From: Euryarchaeota archaeon UBA88
GTDB lineage: Archaea > Thermoplasmatota > Poseidoniia > Poseidoniales > Poseidoniaceae
NCBI GenBank assembly: GCA_002499545.1
Contig: DAME01000013.1
Span: forward strand, 1-20,046
DNA: 20,046 nucleotides
Reading direction: 5' to 3'
The position numbers were made by a program, and so were the translations under genes. This document shows, piece after piece, positions 12,136-20,046 of this stretch (position 1 is its first letter; each line of letters opens with the position of its first letter). The notes under the pieces were generated by a model. The model was not told the DNA's origin, searched no databases, and worked only from the letters and a program-made list of their open reading frames with translations.

Positions 12136-13479
12136 TTAGAAATAATCTGCATCATCGTCGGGAGATTCGTCTTCAAAATCATCATCGTACCCCATCATCT
12201 CATCTTGTGATACTGCCTTGTACAGAGGAGCAGTTGCTGTTTCAGCAGGTTTCTTCTCTGCCTGCTCGGCTGCAGTAGTTGATTGCTCGGACGGTGGCTT
12301 ATCAGCCAGAGGCTGTGGCCGTTCAGGCTCCAAACCAACCCGCATGCCGTGGGCTTCTGCGATTTCTCGGTCAATCGCCGGAACTGGAGCCGAAGGGGCC
12401 AACTGTGCATTTTTCTGAGCTTCTGTTCCGTCGAGGGAGGCATCGAATGTCATTTCGTTGAGAGAGGCAATAATTGTGGCATCTGTCTCGGTTTTGAGTA
12501 AATCGCTCGCCATGGTACGGAGAATATCTTCACCAAACAGTCGAGGAAGGAGTTCGATGCATGCCGAACGAACTTGAACATCCTTTGAGCGAGTTCCTTT
12601 GAGAACAAGTTCGCGTGCTCGACCATGGTCGGAATCGAGGGTTTGAATCGCTTTGATAGCACTCAAACGAACATCAGAATCAGGGTCAACAATCGCTCGC
12701 TCAGCGAACAGAGTTGCTATTCGGGATTCTTTACGGGCCAGCGATGGAAGCGTTTTGGCAGCCGCCCTTCGAACTTCCACGGCAGAATCATTCAACGACC
12801 ATGAAATCAAGTCCCAGACAGCAGAATCTCCGCGGTTGACAATCTTTCTGAGCAACTTGGTAGCCTTTGTTCGTAGCATTGTGTCTTCTTCTAACAGCAG
12901 TGAATCAACGTGATCGACCACAACTTCTGGCCACGTATCGCACAACCCAGTCAGACCTTTCCATGCCGCAGCACTGCGCAACCGGTCTGAGGAACGAAGT
13001 TCATTGGCAAGAATCGATTCAACACCTGATGGGAACACTGGTGAGGTGACACTGAGGCAGTGACTTGCAGCCTTGCGGACATCGGGGTGGGAGTCATCCA
13101 TGAGTACTGAGAGCCAGTCAAACAATTCATCGGATTTCAAAACGGCGACTTCAGGAAGTACTTGCAGGGATGCTACGCGTATCGCTGGGTCTTCGGATTC
13201 GAAAGATTGCATGAGAAGTGGGTAACTTTTTTGCACGTGATGGCCTTGAAATTTTCCCAATGCTCTAACTGCATCCACGAGGGTGAGTGAATGAGTGGCG
13301 TTCATCCATCGCTTAGGGATTGAATCGACGGTTCCGTCGAACAGTTGCAGAATTTCGCTTTGTGAGAGATTCACCCATGGGCCGGTTTCGGATTTGATTT
13401 TCTTCTCCACTTTTGGACGACGGTTCATCTCAATTGGACGGCCAGTTCGAGGGTCTCGGGCAATATATTCACGCGTCAT
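12136..13479 (-). CDS. HEAT-repeat scaffold protein with acidic C-terminal tail
   Basis: The 447-residue protein has an N-terminal basic segment (about 1-35), then seven or so HEAT/ARM-type helical repeats over about 60-345. Repeat boundaries show as phrases such as DDSHPDVRKAASHCL, NDSAVEVRRAAAKTL, DPDSDVRLSAIKAI and SKDVQVRSACIELL, in which D/S-x-D/E-VR starts the second half of each unit. The C-terminal 100 residues are low-complexity (Pro, Ala, Gln, Glu) and end in a highly acidic stretch, DDDFEDESPDDDADYF. Such proteins are binding scaffolds; partner and role are unknown. No signal peptide or membrane helix is visible, so it is cytoplasmic. ATG 13479 is chosen over GTG 13488 because GGAG at 13488-13491 lies 8 nt before it. 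It is the first of three minus-strand genes ending in a DEAD-box helicase, which hints at an RNA- or ribosome-related role. Confidence 0.85.
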   Translation of the reverse strand: MTREYIARDPRTGRPIEMNRRPKVEKKIKSETGPWVNLSQSEILQLFDGTVDSIPKRWMNATHSLTLVDAVRALGKFQGHHVQKSYPLLMQSFESEDPAIRVASLQVLPEVAVLKSDELFDWLSVLMDDSHPDVRKAASHCLSVTSPVFPSGVESILANELRSSDRLRSAAAWKGLTGLCDTWPEVVVDHVDSLLLEEDTMLRTKATKLLRKIVNRGDSAVWDLISWSLNDSAVEVRRAAAKTLPSLARKESRIATLFAERAIVDPDSDVRLSAIKAIQTLDSDHGRARELVLKGTRSKDVQVRSACIELLPRLFGEDILRTMASDLLKTETDATIIASLNEMTFDASLDGTEAQKNAQLAPSAPVPAIDREIAEAHGMRVGLEPERPQPLADKPPSEQSTTAAEQAEKKPAETATAPLYKAVSQDEMMGYDDDFEDESPDDDADYF

Positions 13480-13594
13480 AACGACCACTCCGGTGCGCGC
13501 AATGCATAGATGCCAATGAAACTATGGATTGAACACGAACCTTTGTCGACGACAGTTCTTGAACTCACTTCTGAAATCCATCGCATGAAGGGGA

Positions 13595-13602
13595 TAATCT
13601 AT
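13595..13602 (+). promoter_or_regulatory. TATA-like box of the Kelch surface protein
   Basis: The sequence TAATCTAT lies in an AT-rich patch, centred about 28 nt before ATG 13627. No Shine-Dalgarno site precedes that ATG, so a leaderless mRNA is likely. This also speaks against the GTG start at 13609. The 147-bp gap 13480-13626 is divergent and must also hold the promoter of the HEAT gene. Confidence 0.4.
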
Positions 13603-13626
13603 TGAAGCGTGCCCCGTAGGGAAATC

Positions 13627-16600
13627 ATGGGCAATAACGCCGTTCATCGAGCGCAAATTCTCGGTGTAGCGTTGATGTTACTTCTGCTACCATCAAGTAT
13701 GTTTTTCACCTCGACAGTAAATTCCGACCTCAACGCCGACGAGGAAGCATTCAGAAGTGTACACGAATCGTATGATTTCAACGAATCTCAAGGCTTCACA
13801 CTCAAGAACATCTCCATCGATAATTCATCAGGTAGCGCAACCCTGAATCGTCCTCTCGTATCGTGGCAAAACATCGCAACAGGTGGTTTGGTTGTGCAAA
13901 GAACAGGTGCGTGTGCTGCCTATGTTGAGACAATTGATGAGATTATGCTAATCGGTGGGCGAATCGACCCGGACCCAACTGCAAACGGTGATGAAACATC
14001 GACAAACTTTGTCGAGAATTATGCCCTTTCGAACCAAACTTGGTACCCGAATCCGTATTCGATGGCGTCAGACCAGTTGTATTTTGGTTGCGCTTCAATC
14101 GGCGACAAGGTCTACACCATCGGTGATTTTTACCCGATGGCCACACCTGAAATGCAGTCTGAGGGAATTGTACAGATTTTCAATGCCTCGAACCAAACAT
14201 GGACCCAAGAAGACCCAATGCCGCCTGGAACCGCGGTCGGCCTTGCTGGCGTTGATGATTTAGATGGATTCGTGTACGTCGCCGGAGGCGTGAGCATCAA
14301 AAATCGCTCGGATACAACAGATCGGTTCATGAGGTACAATCCTGCTTCCAAAGCGTGGGATGAAATGGCGAACATGAATGTTGCAAGGCATTCATTCTCT
14401 ATCAACGCCTTCCACGGAAAGCTGTATGCAATCGGTGGCCAAACAACCGTGTACAATTCGACCAGCGATTCGGTCGAAACAACCACTCTCAACAGTACTG
14501 AAGTCTATGACCCCAGCACAGATTCTTGGACACTTCTTTCTAACCTTTCGTTTTCAATTGCAGCGTATGCTTCGGCTGTTCATAACGATGAAATCTTGAT
14601 TTCTGGAGGCATCTCGACACATGGATTTGTGTCGCCCTCGAACGATGTGTATGGATACAATCCATTGACGGGTTACATGAGCACGCACTCTCAACTTGCA
14701 TCCTACATGTTTGACCACACGCTCACAAGTACCAACGGAAGTTTACTTGTTGCATCAGGCGACAGTTCCAACTACCGATTCTCTACCTGGTCTACAAATT
14801 ATCTCGACGTCTCAGAATTCTTCGTCAATCCTGCCTACCAAGATGGGTGGATTTCCTCCGATACCGTCGACTTGCGAAAAGGTACCCAAGGAGCAACCTC
14901 GCCAGTTTGGCTTTCCTTCGACGGTCACCAAAGTGCGAATACGTCGGTCGAACTTCAGTACAAGTTCGAAGACAACCCGTTAGCACTTAGCAACGCTGCC
15001 TGGCGCCCTCTTGGAATTCAAAACTCAAGCGATTTCTTCTCCATCGGCAACCACTCTCTGGTTCAAGTCGAAAATGAGCAGTCGTTCATGCAGTATCGGA
15101 TTCGCCTGAATACGACTGAACTTAACTTATGGGAAATACCAGAATTGTACAATGTCAAGGTCTATTCTGAGGAAGCAACAATTCTCTCACAAATACCGAC
15201 TGCCCTTCATCCAAACGCAGCGCCAATTGAAATAACGACATTCCACTCTTCCTACAGCACTGAATCCTCGTATTCGCTTCAAATCTCTGCCACCGATGAG
15301 GATGGGTTTGTCAACCAAGGTTCACAGCCTGCAGTGTTGGTTTGGAATCCGAATGCCCAAACCTGGAACATCTCTGATCCAGATGGGATGATGCGCACGA
15401 ATGATGTCGATGTTCAACTCCAATCGTCAGTCAGTGATGGAGATTCCATGGTGTGGAGTCTAGCAATTGATGAGGCTCTCACCAGCGAATATCTCTCTAT
15501 CCAAATCACGACCAATGGATTACGGGTCACTAATTTCTCGAGTCCTAACATCATGAAAGTGGAAAATATCTTGGATGTGAACGTCGTAGGGTATGAGGCT
15601 AATTTCTCAAGTTCTGGTGATTCACAGCTTGAATCTTTCGAAGTAGTCCCTGCAGGTACTTCGATTGAACTTCACATCGACCACCGATTTAATTCCACAG
15701 GAACGGACCTGTTGTACGGGCTTCTTGAAGCACGAATCCACCTGGACATTGAGCTGCCGGGCGGGGGTTGGTTCAACGATTCCGGTGAATGGTTTGAGTT
15801 AGATACGGGACAAATAACGACCGCTAACTACCTCGTGGAAAACGACAGTTCAGGTGTGGGACGGTTATGGATAGAAGCTCGAACACAGGATAATTTCGTG
15901 TTGAATGTTCTGCCATCATCGAAGTACATCGTGGTGAATGTTGACAATCCAATCCAAGTCTCGACCACACCACAAACCGGCGACTACACCAATGAAGAAT
16001 CGATGCGAAACGTGAAGTTTGTCTTTTTCGATGTCGGTGGTTTTTCACAACAAACTGTTTCTGCACACGTCTGGATTGAAGCCTTACATGACGCTGATGC
16101 AGATGCACTACCATCGATACAAGAATATGAACAGTACCAACTGTATGTTTCGAATATCGACAATGAGTGGACATTGAACCTCACCGTGAATGATACCGCC
16201 AACGATGACCATCAAATGGTCCATGTCCGATTGGACGGTAGCGATTTATCTGGCAAAAATATTCGCCCCACTGAGATGTCAACCAACGGTCATCTTTGGT
16301 GGGAAAGTCGGACATCGGAACTTTCTACTCTTGTTTCAATCGAACCGCTGTTTGAGACGTTCCTTGAAAACCGCCAACGCATCGAACCAACCAGTACGTT
16401 TGGGTGGGAGGTTGTCGTAGCAGATACGAATTCACTCTCCGACATCAGCGAAGTTCGAATTGAACTTGGTGGCGATGAATCACTCGGGATACGCTACAAT
16501 GTGAACCTGAACACATGTGAGGCAATCGATGGCCGCATTCTCGTACAGAGTTCGTGTCAATCCACTGTTACGAACAGTACCCTCAAGATTGAATTTATCG

Positions 16601-18198
16601 GCCAAGCAGATTGGAGTTGGACCAATTCTGCACTGGAAGACGGTCTGCTCAGTGTTGTGATTCGCGATTATGACGGACTGAGCGTGAATGATCGAGATGC
16701 TATGTGGTCTCTTGAGCGACAGATGTCAATTGAACTACGGCATTTGGCAGACAGCGAAGGTTCGGTACAAGGTGATTTAGAAGCAGGGTGGACGATTATT
16801 TCCGGGGAAACCGTTTCGTTAAACGCCACGGTCCATCACTTGTTGAGTAACACCGCCTACGATGGACAAGTCTCGGTATTTTGGCGTGGAAAGGTACAAA
16901 CTGAGCGATTCAACGGTGGAGCAACCGTCGATGTCGTCAATGGCACTTTAGAAACGGAACTCTCCGCCCCAAGTGGTGCGGGATTATGGCATGAAACCAC
17001 ACTTGAGATTTGGGACCCATACAATTCAGTATTGCTCTACTCGATGGACCTGCCCAACATGTTCATCGATGCAAGTGCTCCGAGGATTTTACCATCAACG
17101 CTGACGACAGGCATCTCCCGATACCACTTAGACCATGTTGAAATCGGTGTTAATATCGATGAAACCAGTGGCTGGTCGTCGAACTTAACCCTGAATTGCC
17201 AAATCCAGTCTCTTGATTTCAAGTGGCCAGTCCTCACTCTCAGCCGAGAACCTTCTACGGTGTTCGATGGTAAAACCATGTTCAGTTTCATCTATGATTT
17301 CTCAGATCAAGGAGACCCGTCAACGCTCTCCACACAAGCCAGTATCGCGTGTTGGGCAGAGGGAAGTGACGATGCGGGTTGGGCTCTTACAGCATCACAA
17401 GGCAACTCCCCTACCAATCCATGGCTGACATCGACGCTGAACAACGTCGGCCCTGATATTTCGATTGACGCAGTGAATTTTGAGGGGAGTTTCGAACCTG
17501 ATTCGACGCTTCGAATGTCAATACGGGTGATGAGTTCGGGAGAGCAAATCGAGCAGCCTTTCAACATCACCATCAGCATTGTTCAAGGCGAAGACAAGAC
17601 CATCGCCGCTCGTGAATCGATTCCTGAAATCTCGGCAAACAGTGCACTGAACGTTCGAAGTTCGTTAACCGTCCCACAGGGAAGTTGGACACTCTTGGTT
17701 GAAGTTGATGCAGAGGGAGAACTTTGGGAACTCGACGAAGTCAACAATGTTTGGAGCGAAAATTACTCGGCAAGCCAAGATGAGTTTTCTTCAACTACCG
17801 TAATCGTTGCAGGAGGTGGTGGATTCTTGCTTGCTACTGGAGGAATTATGTTCATGCTGAAGAAACGTCAACAATCACCAATCAGTGAACCATCGACGCC
17901 CTTGACCGGACCACAGAAACGAAGTTCACCAAAGAAGAAACCAACCGGCCTCAAGGGGCCTCCACCGAAGAAAGCAGATGCTGCATTACCAACCAGTGTG
18001 CCACAGTCATCTGAGCTTCATACACCTTTGATGAACCAGCCAATTGGCACGACAGTTCGAGATTATTCCAAACTACCAGGTGGTGGTGAGTACCACTACG
18101 TCGGTCCAACAACCTACTATGTCGGAGACGGGTGCGGCCATTGGATGTTAAACGAAGATCAATCCTTCACACGCATAGACCCAGCGTCAATGGCTTAA
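13627..18198 (+). CDS. Giant surface glycoprotein with Kelch propeller, Ig-like region, CARDB, membrane anchor and cytoplasmic tail
   Basis: The 1523-residue protein begins with a signal peptide (MGNNAVHRAQ then a core VALMLLLLPSSMFF). Residues about 88-385 form a Kelch beta-propeller: repeated hydrophobic-GG motifs (IMLIGG, VYVAGG, LYAIGG, ILISGG) alternate with Y/W motifs such as YNPASKAWDEM and YDPSTDSWTLL. A long beta-rich region follows, then a CARDB-like domain (about 1276-1382, ending WELDEVNNVW). One membrane helix (about 1391-1413, VIVAGGGGFLLATGGIMFML) and a 110-residue tail come last. The tail is basic and Pro-rich and ends in a Gly/Tyr/Trp module (about 1480-1523). About 29 N-x-S/T sequons lie before the membrane helix and none after it, which supports an outside N-terminus and a glycosylated ectodomain. 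The role is probably binding of polymers or other cells, but this is inference. ATG 13627 is preferred over GTG 13609 on promoter spacing. Confidence 0.88.
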   Translation: MGNNAVHRAQILGVALMLLLLPSSMFFTSTVNSDLNADEEAFRSVHESYDFNESQGFTLKNISIDNSSGSATLNRPLVSWQNIATGGLVVQRTGACAAYVETIDEIMLIGGRIDPDPTANGDETSTNFVENYALSNQTWYPNPYSMASDQLYFGCASIGDKVYTIGDFYPMATPEMQSEGIVQIFNASNQTWTQEDPMPPGTAVGLAGVDDLDGFVYVAGGVSIKNRSDTTDRFMRYNPASKAWDEMANMNVARHSFSINAFHGKLYAIGGQTTVYNSTSDSVETTTLNSTEVYDPSTDSWTLLSNLSFSIAAYASAVHNDEILISGGISTHGFVSPSNDVYGYNPLTGYMSTHSQLASYMFDHTLTSTNGSLLVASGDSSNYRFSTWSTNYLDVSEFFVNPAYQDGWISSDTVDLRKGTQGATSPVWLSFDGHQSANTSVELQYKFEDNPLALSNAAWRPLGIQNSSDFFSIGNHSLVQVENEQSFMQYRIRLNTTELNLWEIPELYNVKVYSEEATILSQIPTALHPNAAPIEITTFHSSYSTESSYSLQISATDEDGFVNQGSQPAVLVWNPNAQTWNISDPDGMMRTNDVDVQLQSSVSDGDSMVWSLAIDEALTSEYLSIQITTNGLRVTNFSSPNIMKVENILDVNVVGYEANFSSSGDSQLESFEVVPAGTSIELHIDHRFNSTGTDLLYGLLEARIHLDIELPGGGWFNDSGEWFELDTGQITTANYLVENDSSGVGRLWIEARTQDNFVLNVLPSSKYIVVNVDNPIQVSTTPQTGDYTNEESMRNVKFVFFDVGGFSQQTVSAHVWIEALHDADADALPSIQEYEQYQLYVSNIDNEWTLNLTVNDTANDDHQMVHVRLDGSDLSGKNIRPTEMSTNGHLWWESRTSELSTLVSIEPLFETFLENRQRIEPTSTFGWEVVVADTNSLSDISEVRIELGGDESLGIRYNVNLNTCEAIDGRILVQSSCQSTVTNSTLKIEFIGQADWSWTNSALEDGLLSVVIRDYDGLSVNDRDAMWSLERQMSIELRHLADSEGSVQGDLEAGWTIISGETVSLNATVHHLLSNTAYDGQVSVFWRGKVQTERFNGGATVDVVNGTLETELSAPSGAGLWHETTLEIWDPYNSVLLYSMDLPNMFIDASAPRILPSTLTTGISRYHLDHVEIGVNIDETSGWSSNLTLNCQIQSLDFKWPVLTLSREPSTVFDGKTMFSFIYDFSDQGDPSTLSTQASIACWAEGSDDAGWALTASQGNSPTNPWLTSTLNNVGPDISIDAVNFEGSFEPDSTLRMSIRVMSSGEQIEQPFNITISIVQGEDKTIAARESIPEISANSALNVRSSLTVPQGSWTLLVEVDAEGELWELDEVNNVWSENYSASQDEFSSTTVIVAGGGGFLLATGGIMFMLKKRQQSPISEPSTPLTGPQKRSSPKKKPTGLKGPPPKKADAALPTSVPQSSELHTPLMNQPIGTTVRDYSKLPGGGEYHYVGPTTYYVGDGCGHWMLNEDQSFTRIDPASMA

Positions 18199-18229
18199 GT
18201 TCTTCAACAATCAGGGAGTGTCACACACT

Positions 18230-18817
18230 ATGGCGAGCGACGATTTTGAAGATATTCGGCGCGTGCTCGCAATCTGTTTCCGTAGTGGTCAGCCGATGGA
18301 TTCGCTTGACTTGGAGCGGATTCTCTCCTTTGACATGGAGTGGATGAGTCCTGATGAGGCTGAGACTGCTGTTCAAGCCCTGATTGGAAAAGGATGGCTC
18401 ATCGGAGAGGAAGGGGCCTTGACGCCAGCCGTATCTCTTGCAGGTGCAACTTCTCCCCTCGGGTGGTCACCACGCCCATCACGGCTTCTGCACCCAGTTG
18501 CACCAAGTACGGATGTTGACAAAAACGAACCATATTCAGAAAACAAATCCCTTCCGCTACCGAATCAGCATCCATCAACGGTTGCATCATCAAAAATCAA
18601 AGTGAGCAACCCGCTGGACCCACGTGGAAAGTTAACCCAACGATTAGCCAAGTTCATCGCCAAAGCAGCACAAATTCCCATCGAGGAAGTCGAACGAAGA
18701 GCAGTCAGAAAACAGCAAGCCCTCGGTTTTGCAACGGCGTGGATGGGACTTGCACTCGTGGCACGTGAACAGGACCTCGAGATGAGTGATATTGCCGCAG
18801 CACTGTCACCGCGCTAA
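18230..18817 (+). CDS. DUF2240-family archaeal protein
   Basis: The 195-residue protein matches my recollection of DUF2240, an archaea-specific family of unknown function. The N-terminal part has the pattern ILSFDMEWMSPDEAETAVQA followed by LIGKGWLIGEEGALTPAV, which looks like a winged-helix arrangement. After a Pro/Ser-rich linker (about 75-130) the C-terminal helical part reads IPIEEVERRAVRKQQALGF and LALVAREQDLEMSDIAAAL, also typical of the family. The linker is longer than I would expect. ATG 18230 is chosen over GTG 18218; an AGGGAG stretch at 18213-18218 lies 11 nt before it. It starts 31 bp after the Kelch protein and may be co-transcribed. Its stop overlaps that of the convergent transporter gene by 3 bp (18815-18817). 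Confidence 0.8.
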   Translation: MASDDFEDIRRVLAICFRSGQPMDSLDLERILSFDMEWMSPDEAETAVQALIGKGWLIGEEGALTPAVSLAGATSPLGWSPRPSRLLHPVAPSTDVDKNEPYSENKSLPLPNQHPSTVASSKIKVSNPLDPRGKLTQRLAKFIAKAAQIPIEEVERRAVRKQQALGFATAWMGLALVAREQDLEMSDIAAALSPR

Positions 18818-20046
18818 TCTTCATCGGTAATGCGCACTGCACTTGGACGAACCACTGCCTCTTGGTTGCGTGCAGTTAATTCAACAAGCACTGGAAGTAA
18901 CAGCAGAGCAAGAAGTAGCGAAAAGAAGACCGTCACCGCAGTAATTAAACCGAAATCTTGGATGACTGGCATTGGAGAAAACAGCAGAACCATGAAACCG
19001 AAGGCGGTCGTTAACGCACTGATCACCAAAGCAACTCCCGTGGTGGAAAGAGCTGCGCGAAGAGCGTCCCAGTGGCTGTCTTGCCGCTTAAGTTCAACTT
19101 CGATACGACGCCACATGTGAATGGAATAGTCAATTCCAATTCCAAGCGTCAACGCCGTCACCATGACTGTGAGCACGTTCCACTTCAATCCTAAAGCAGC
19201 CATTGAACCCGCCACCCATAGTGATGCCAGAGCGACGGGGAGCAGTACAACGACTGCGGGAATGAAGCGACGGGTGAGGATGAGCAGCACTAAACACGAT
19301 ACGGCCAATGAAATCGCCGTGGATTTGACTTGCGATGCATTCAGACCGTCAAGAACGGTTTGCAAGATGACAAGATCACCGGTCACGTACAGCTGCGCAT
19401 GACCTGCAAGACTGCTGCGAAGCGTTCCAGACGATGACTCACTTCCGAGTTGTTCTTCGATATTGCTGATGACTTTCTCAGCCTCGGATGAAGTCGATGC
19501 TTCGACTCGGATTTCATTGCGCAGGTACTGTATTTCACCGCCAGTCAGGGAGACTGTCTGCTCAATGCGCTCAGCCCAAGTCTCGCCTGTGAGTGCGTCA
19601 GCGACCGTTTCGTTGGAAGAAAGTGCTGAGAATGCGCTCCCCAAATCACATTCTAAACTGTCGTTTTCTACATAAACGCCTCCTGCATAGACTTCGAGGT
19701 TGTGCGTCACTCCGAAGGAATTATCGCGCAAAATCGCATCCCGGAGCACCACATACGGACCTTCATACGACGGTGACGGAGGGTTCACGTCGGTACCTAC
19801 GACGCCGTGATTGGTCTCCAAGTCCACATGAAGACCCCTCAGTTCGTCCAACAGGGTACTGTCGCCTGGAACAGTGGACTGGCCATCCAAGGGTTCGAAG
19901 AGAATGTACACGAGTTTCCACCCAGCACTGTCGTAACTGGTGGCAATATCATCACGAACTTCCATGATTTCCATATCTGGGTCAACGAAGTCAGCAAGGT
20001 CAAAATCAGTTTCCAGCGACAAAGCTCCAAAGATGGATACACCTGA
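18814..20046 (-). CDS. RND/MMPL-superfamily transporter, C-terminal half (5' partial)
   Basis: The frame is open to the right edge, so the N-terminal part is missing; a TTG at 20022 is not the true start. The visible 410 residues begin with GALSLETDFDLADFVDPD, the segment that follows a first helix of an RND half-unit. An outside domain of about 220 residues comes next, then five helices. Conserved points are ALTLGIGIDYSIHMWRRI (the RND/SSD motif with an Asp in the fourth helix of the half-unit) and ISALTTAFGFMVLLFSPMPVIQDFG. The tail is short and ends RITDED. This fits archaeal MMPL/HAE3-type exporters (hopanoid-exporter-like), which use the proton gradient to move lipids or hydrophobic compounds. 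The substrate cannot be told from sequence. The stop overlaps the stop of the DUF2240 gene. Confidence 0.88.
   Translation of the reverse strand, partial: SGVSIFGALSLETDFDLADFVDPDMEIMEVRDDIATSYDSAGWKLVYILFEPLDGQSTVPGDSTLLDELRGLHVDLETNHGVVGTDVNPPSPSYEGPYVVLRDAILRDNSFGVTHNLEVYAGGVYVENDSLECDLGSAFSALSSNETVADALTGETWAERIEQTVSLTGGEIQYLRNEIRVEASTSSEAEKVISNIEEQLGSESSSGTLRSSLAGHAQLYVTGDLVILQTVLDGLNASQVKSTAISLAVSCLVLLILTRRFIPAVVVLLPVALASLWVAGSMAALGLKWNVLTVMVTALTLGIGIDYSIHMWRRIEVELKRQDSHWDALRAALSTTGVALVISALTTAFGFMVLLFSPMPVIQDFGLITAVTVFFSLLLALLLLPVLVELTARNQEAVVRPSAVRITDED

Noticed and set aside
13609..13626. GTG at 13609 as start of the Kelch surface protein
   Set aside because: It would lie only about 10 nt after the TATA-like box and adds residues MPRREI before a normal signal peptide.

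Overview
The window looks like a chromosomal segment of a marine Thermoplasmatota archaeon, most likely Marine Group II (Poseidoniales). This assignment is inferred from gene content. The supporting features are the archaeal DUF106 - cytidylate kinase - Cbf5 neighbourhood, a DUF2240 gene, an archaeosortase-type transpeptidase, archaeal TATA boxes 26-28 nt upstream of start codons (leaderless transcripts), a bacterial-type GTP cyclohydrolase II, and very large CARDB/Kelch surface proteins anchored by a C-terminal membrane helix. I see no mobile element, CRISPR array or rRNA. All long genes look intact apart from the two cut by the window edges.

Left part (1-5490). A 5'-truncated gene on + encodes a protein of DUF11-like beta-sandwich repeats followed by an EF-hand, an acidic tandem repeat and a zinc ribbon. 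A small unrecognised gene lies on - (2545-2964). Then comes a tight + strand operon: a DUF106/EMC3-type membrane insertase with its own C-terminal zinc ribbon, cytidylate kinase, and the tRNA/rRNA pseudouridine synthase Cbf5. This is the tail of the archaeal secY/ribosomal-protein neighbourhood.

Middle part (5490-10340). A 218-bp convergent gap is followed by a minus-strand surface protein (signal peptide, cadherin-like Ig, CARDB, membrane anchor), a tRNA-His gene, and the minus-strand pair tusA-like/ribA, which overlap by 4 nt and are read from a strong leaderless promoter. Divergent from that pair is an archaeosortase-family membrane protease-transpeptidase with a visible Cys/Arg/His triad.

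Right part (10340-20046). Three minus-strand genes (HEAT-repeat protein, 71-aa unknown, DEAD-box RNA helicase) form a probable RNA-related cluster. Divergent from them is a 1523-aa Kelch/CARDB surface glycoprotein whose ectodomain is rich in N-glycosylation sequons, followed closely by a DUF2240 gene. The window ends in the C-terminal half of an RND/MMPL-type transporter on -, which overlaps the DUF2240 stop codon.

Translation signals fall into two modes. Some genes at the head of transcripts (tusA-like, probably the Kelch protein and the 797-aa surface protein) have a TATA box about 26-28 nt from the start codon and no Shine-Dalgarno sequence. Inner genes (cbf5, ribA, the 71-aa gene, the helicase) carry GGAG/GAGGTGA sites at good spacing, as does the HEAT gene.
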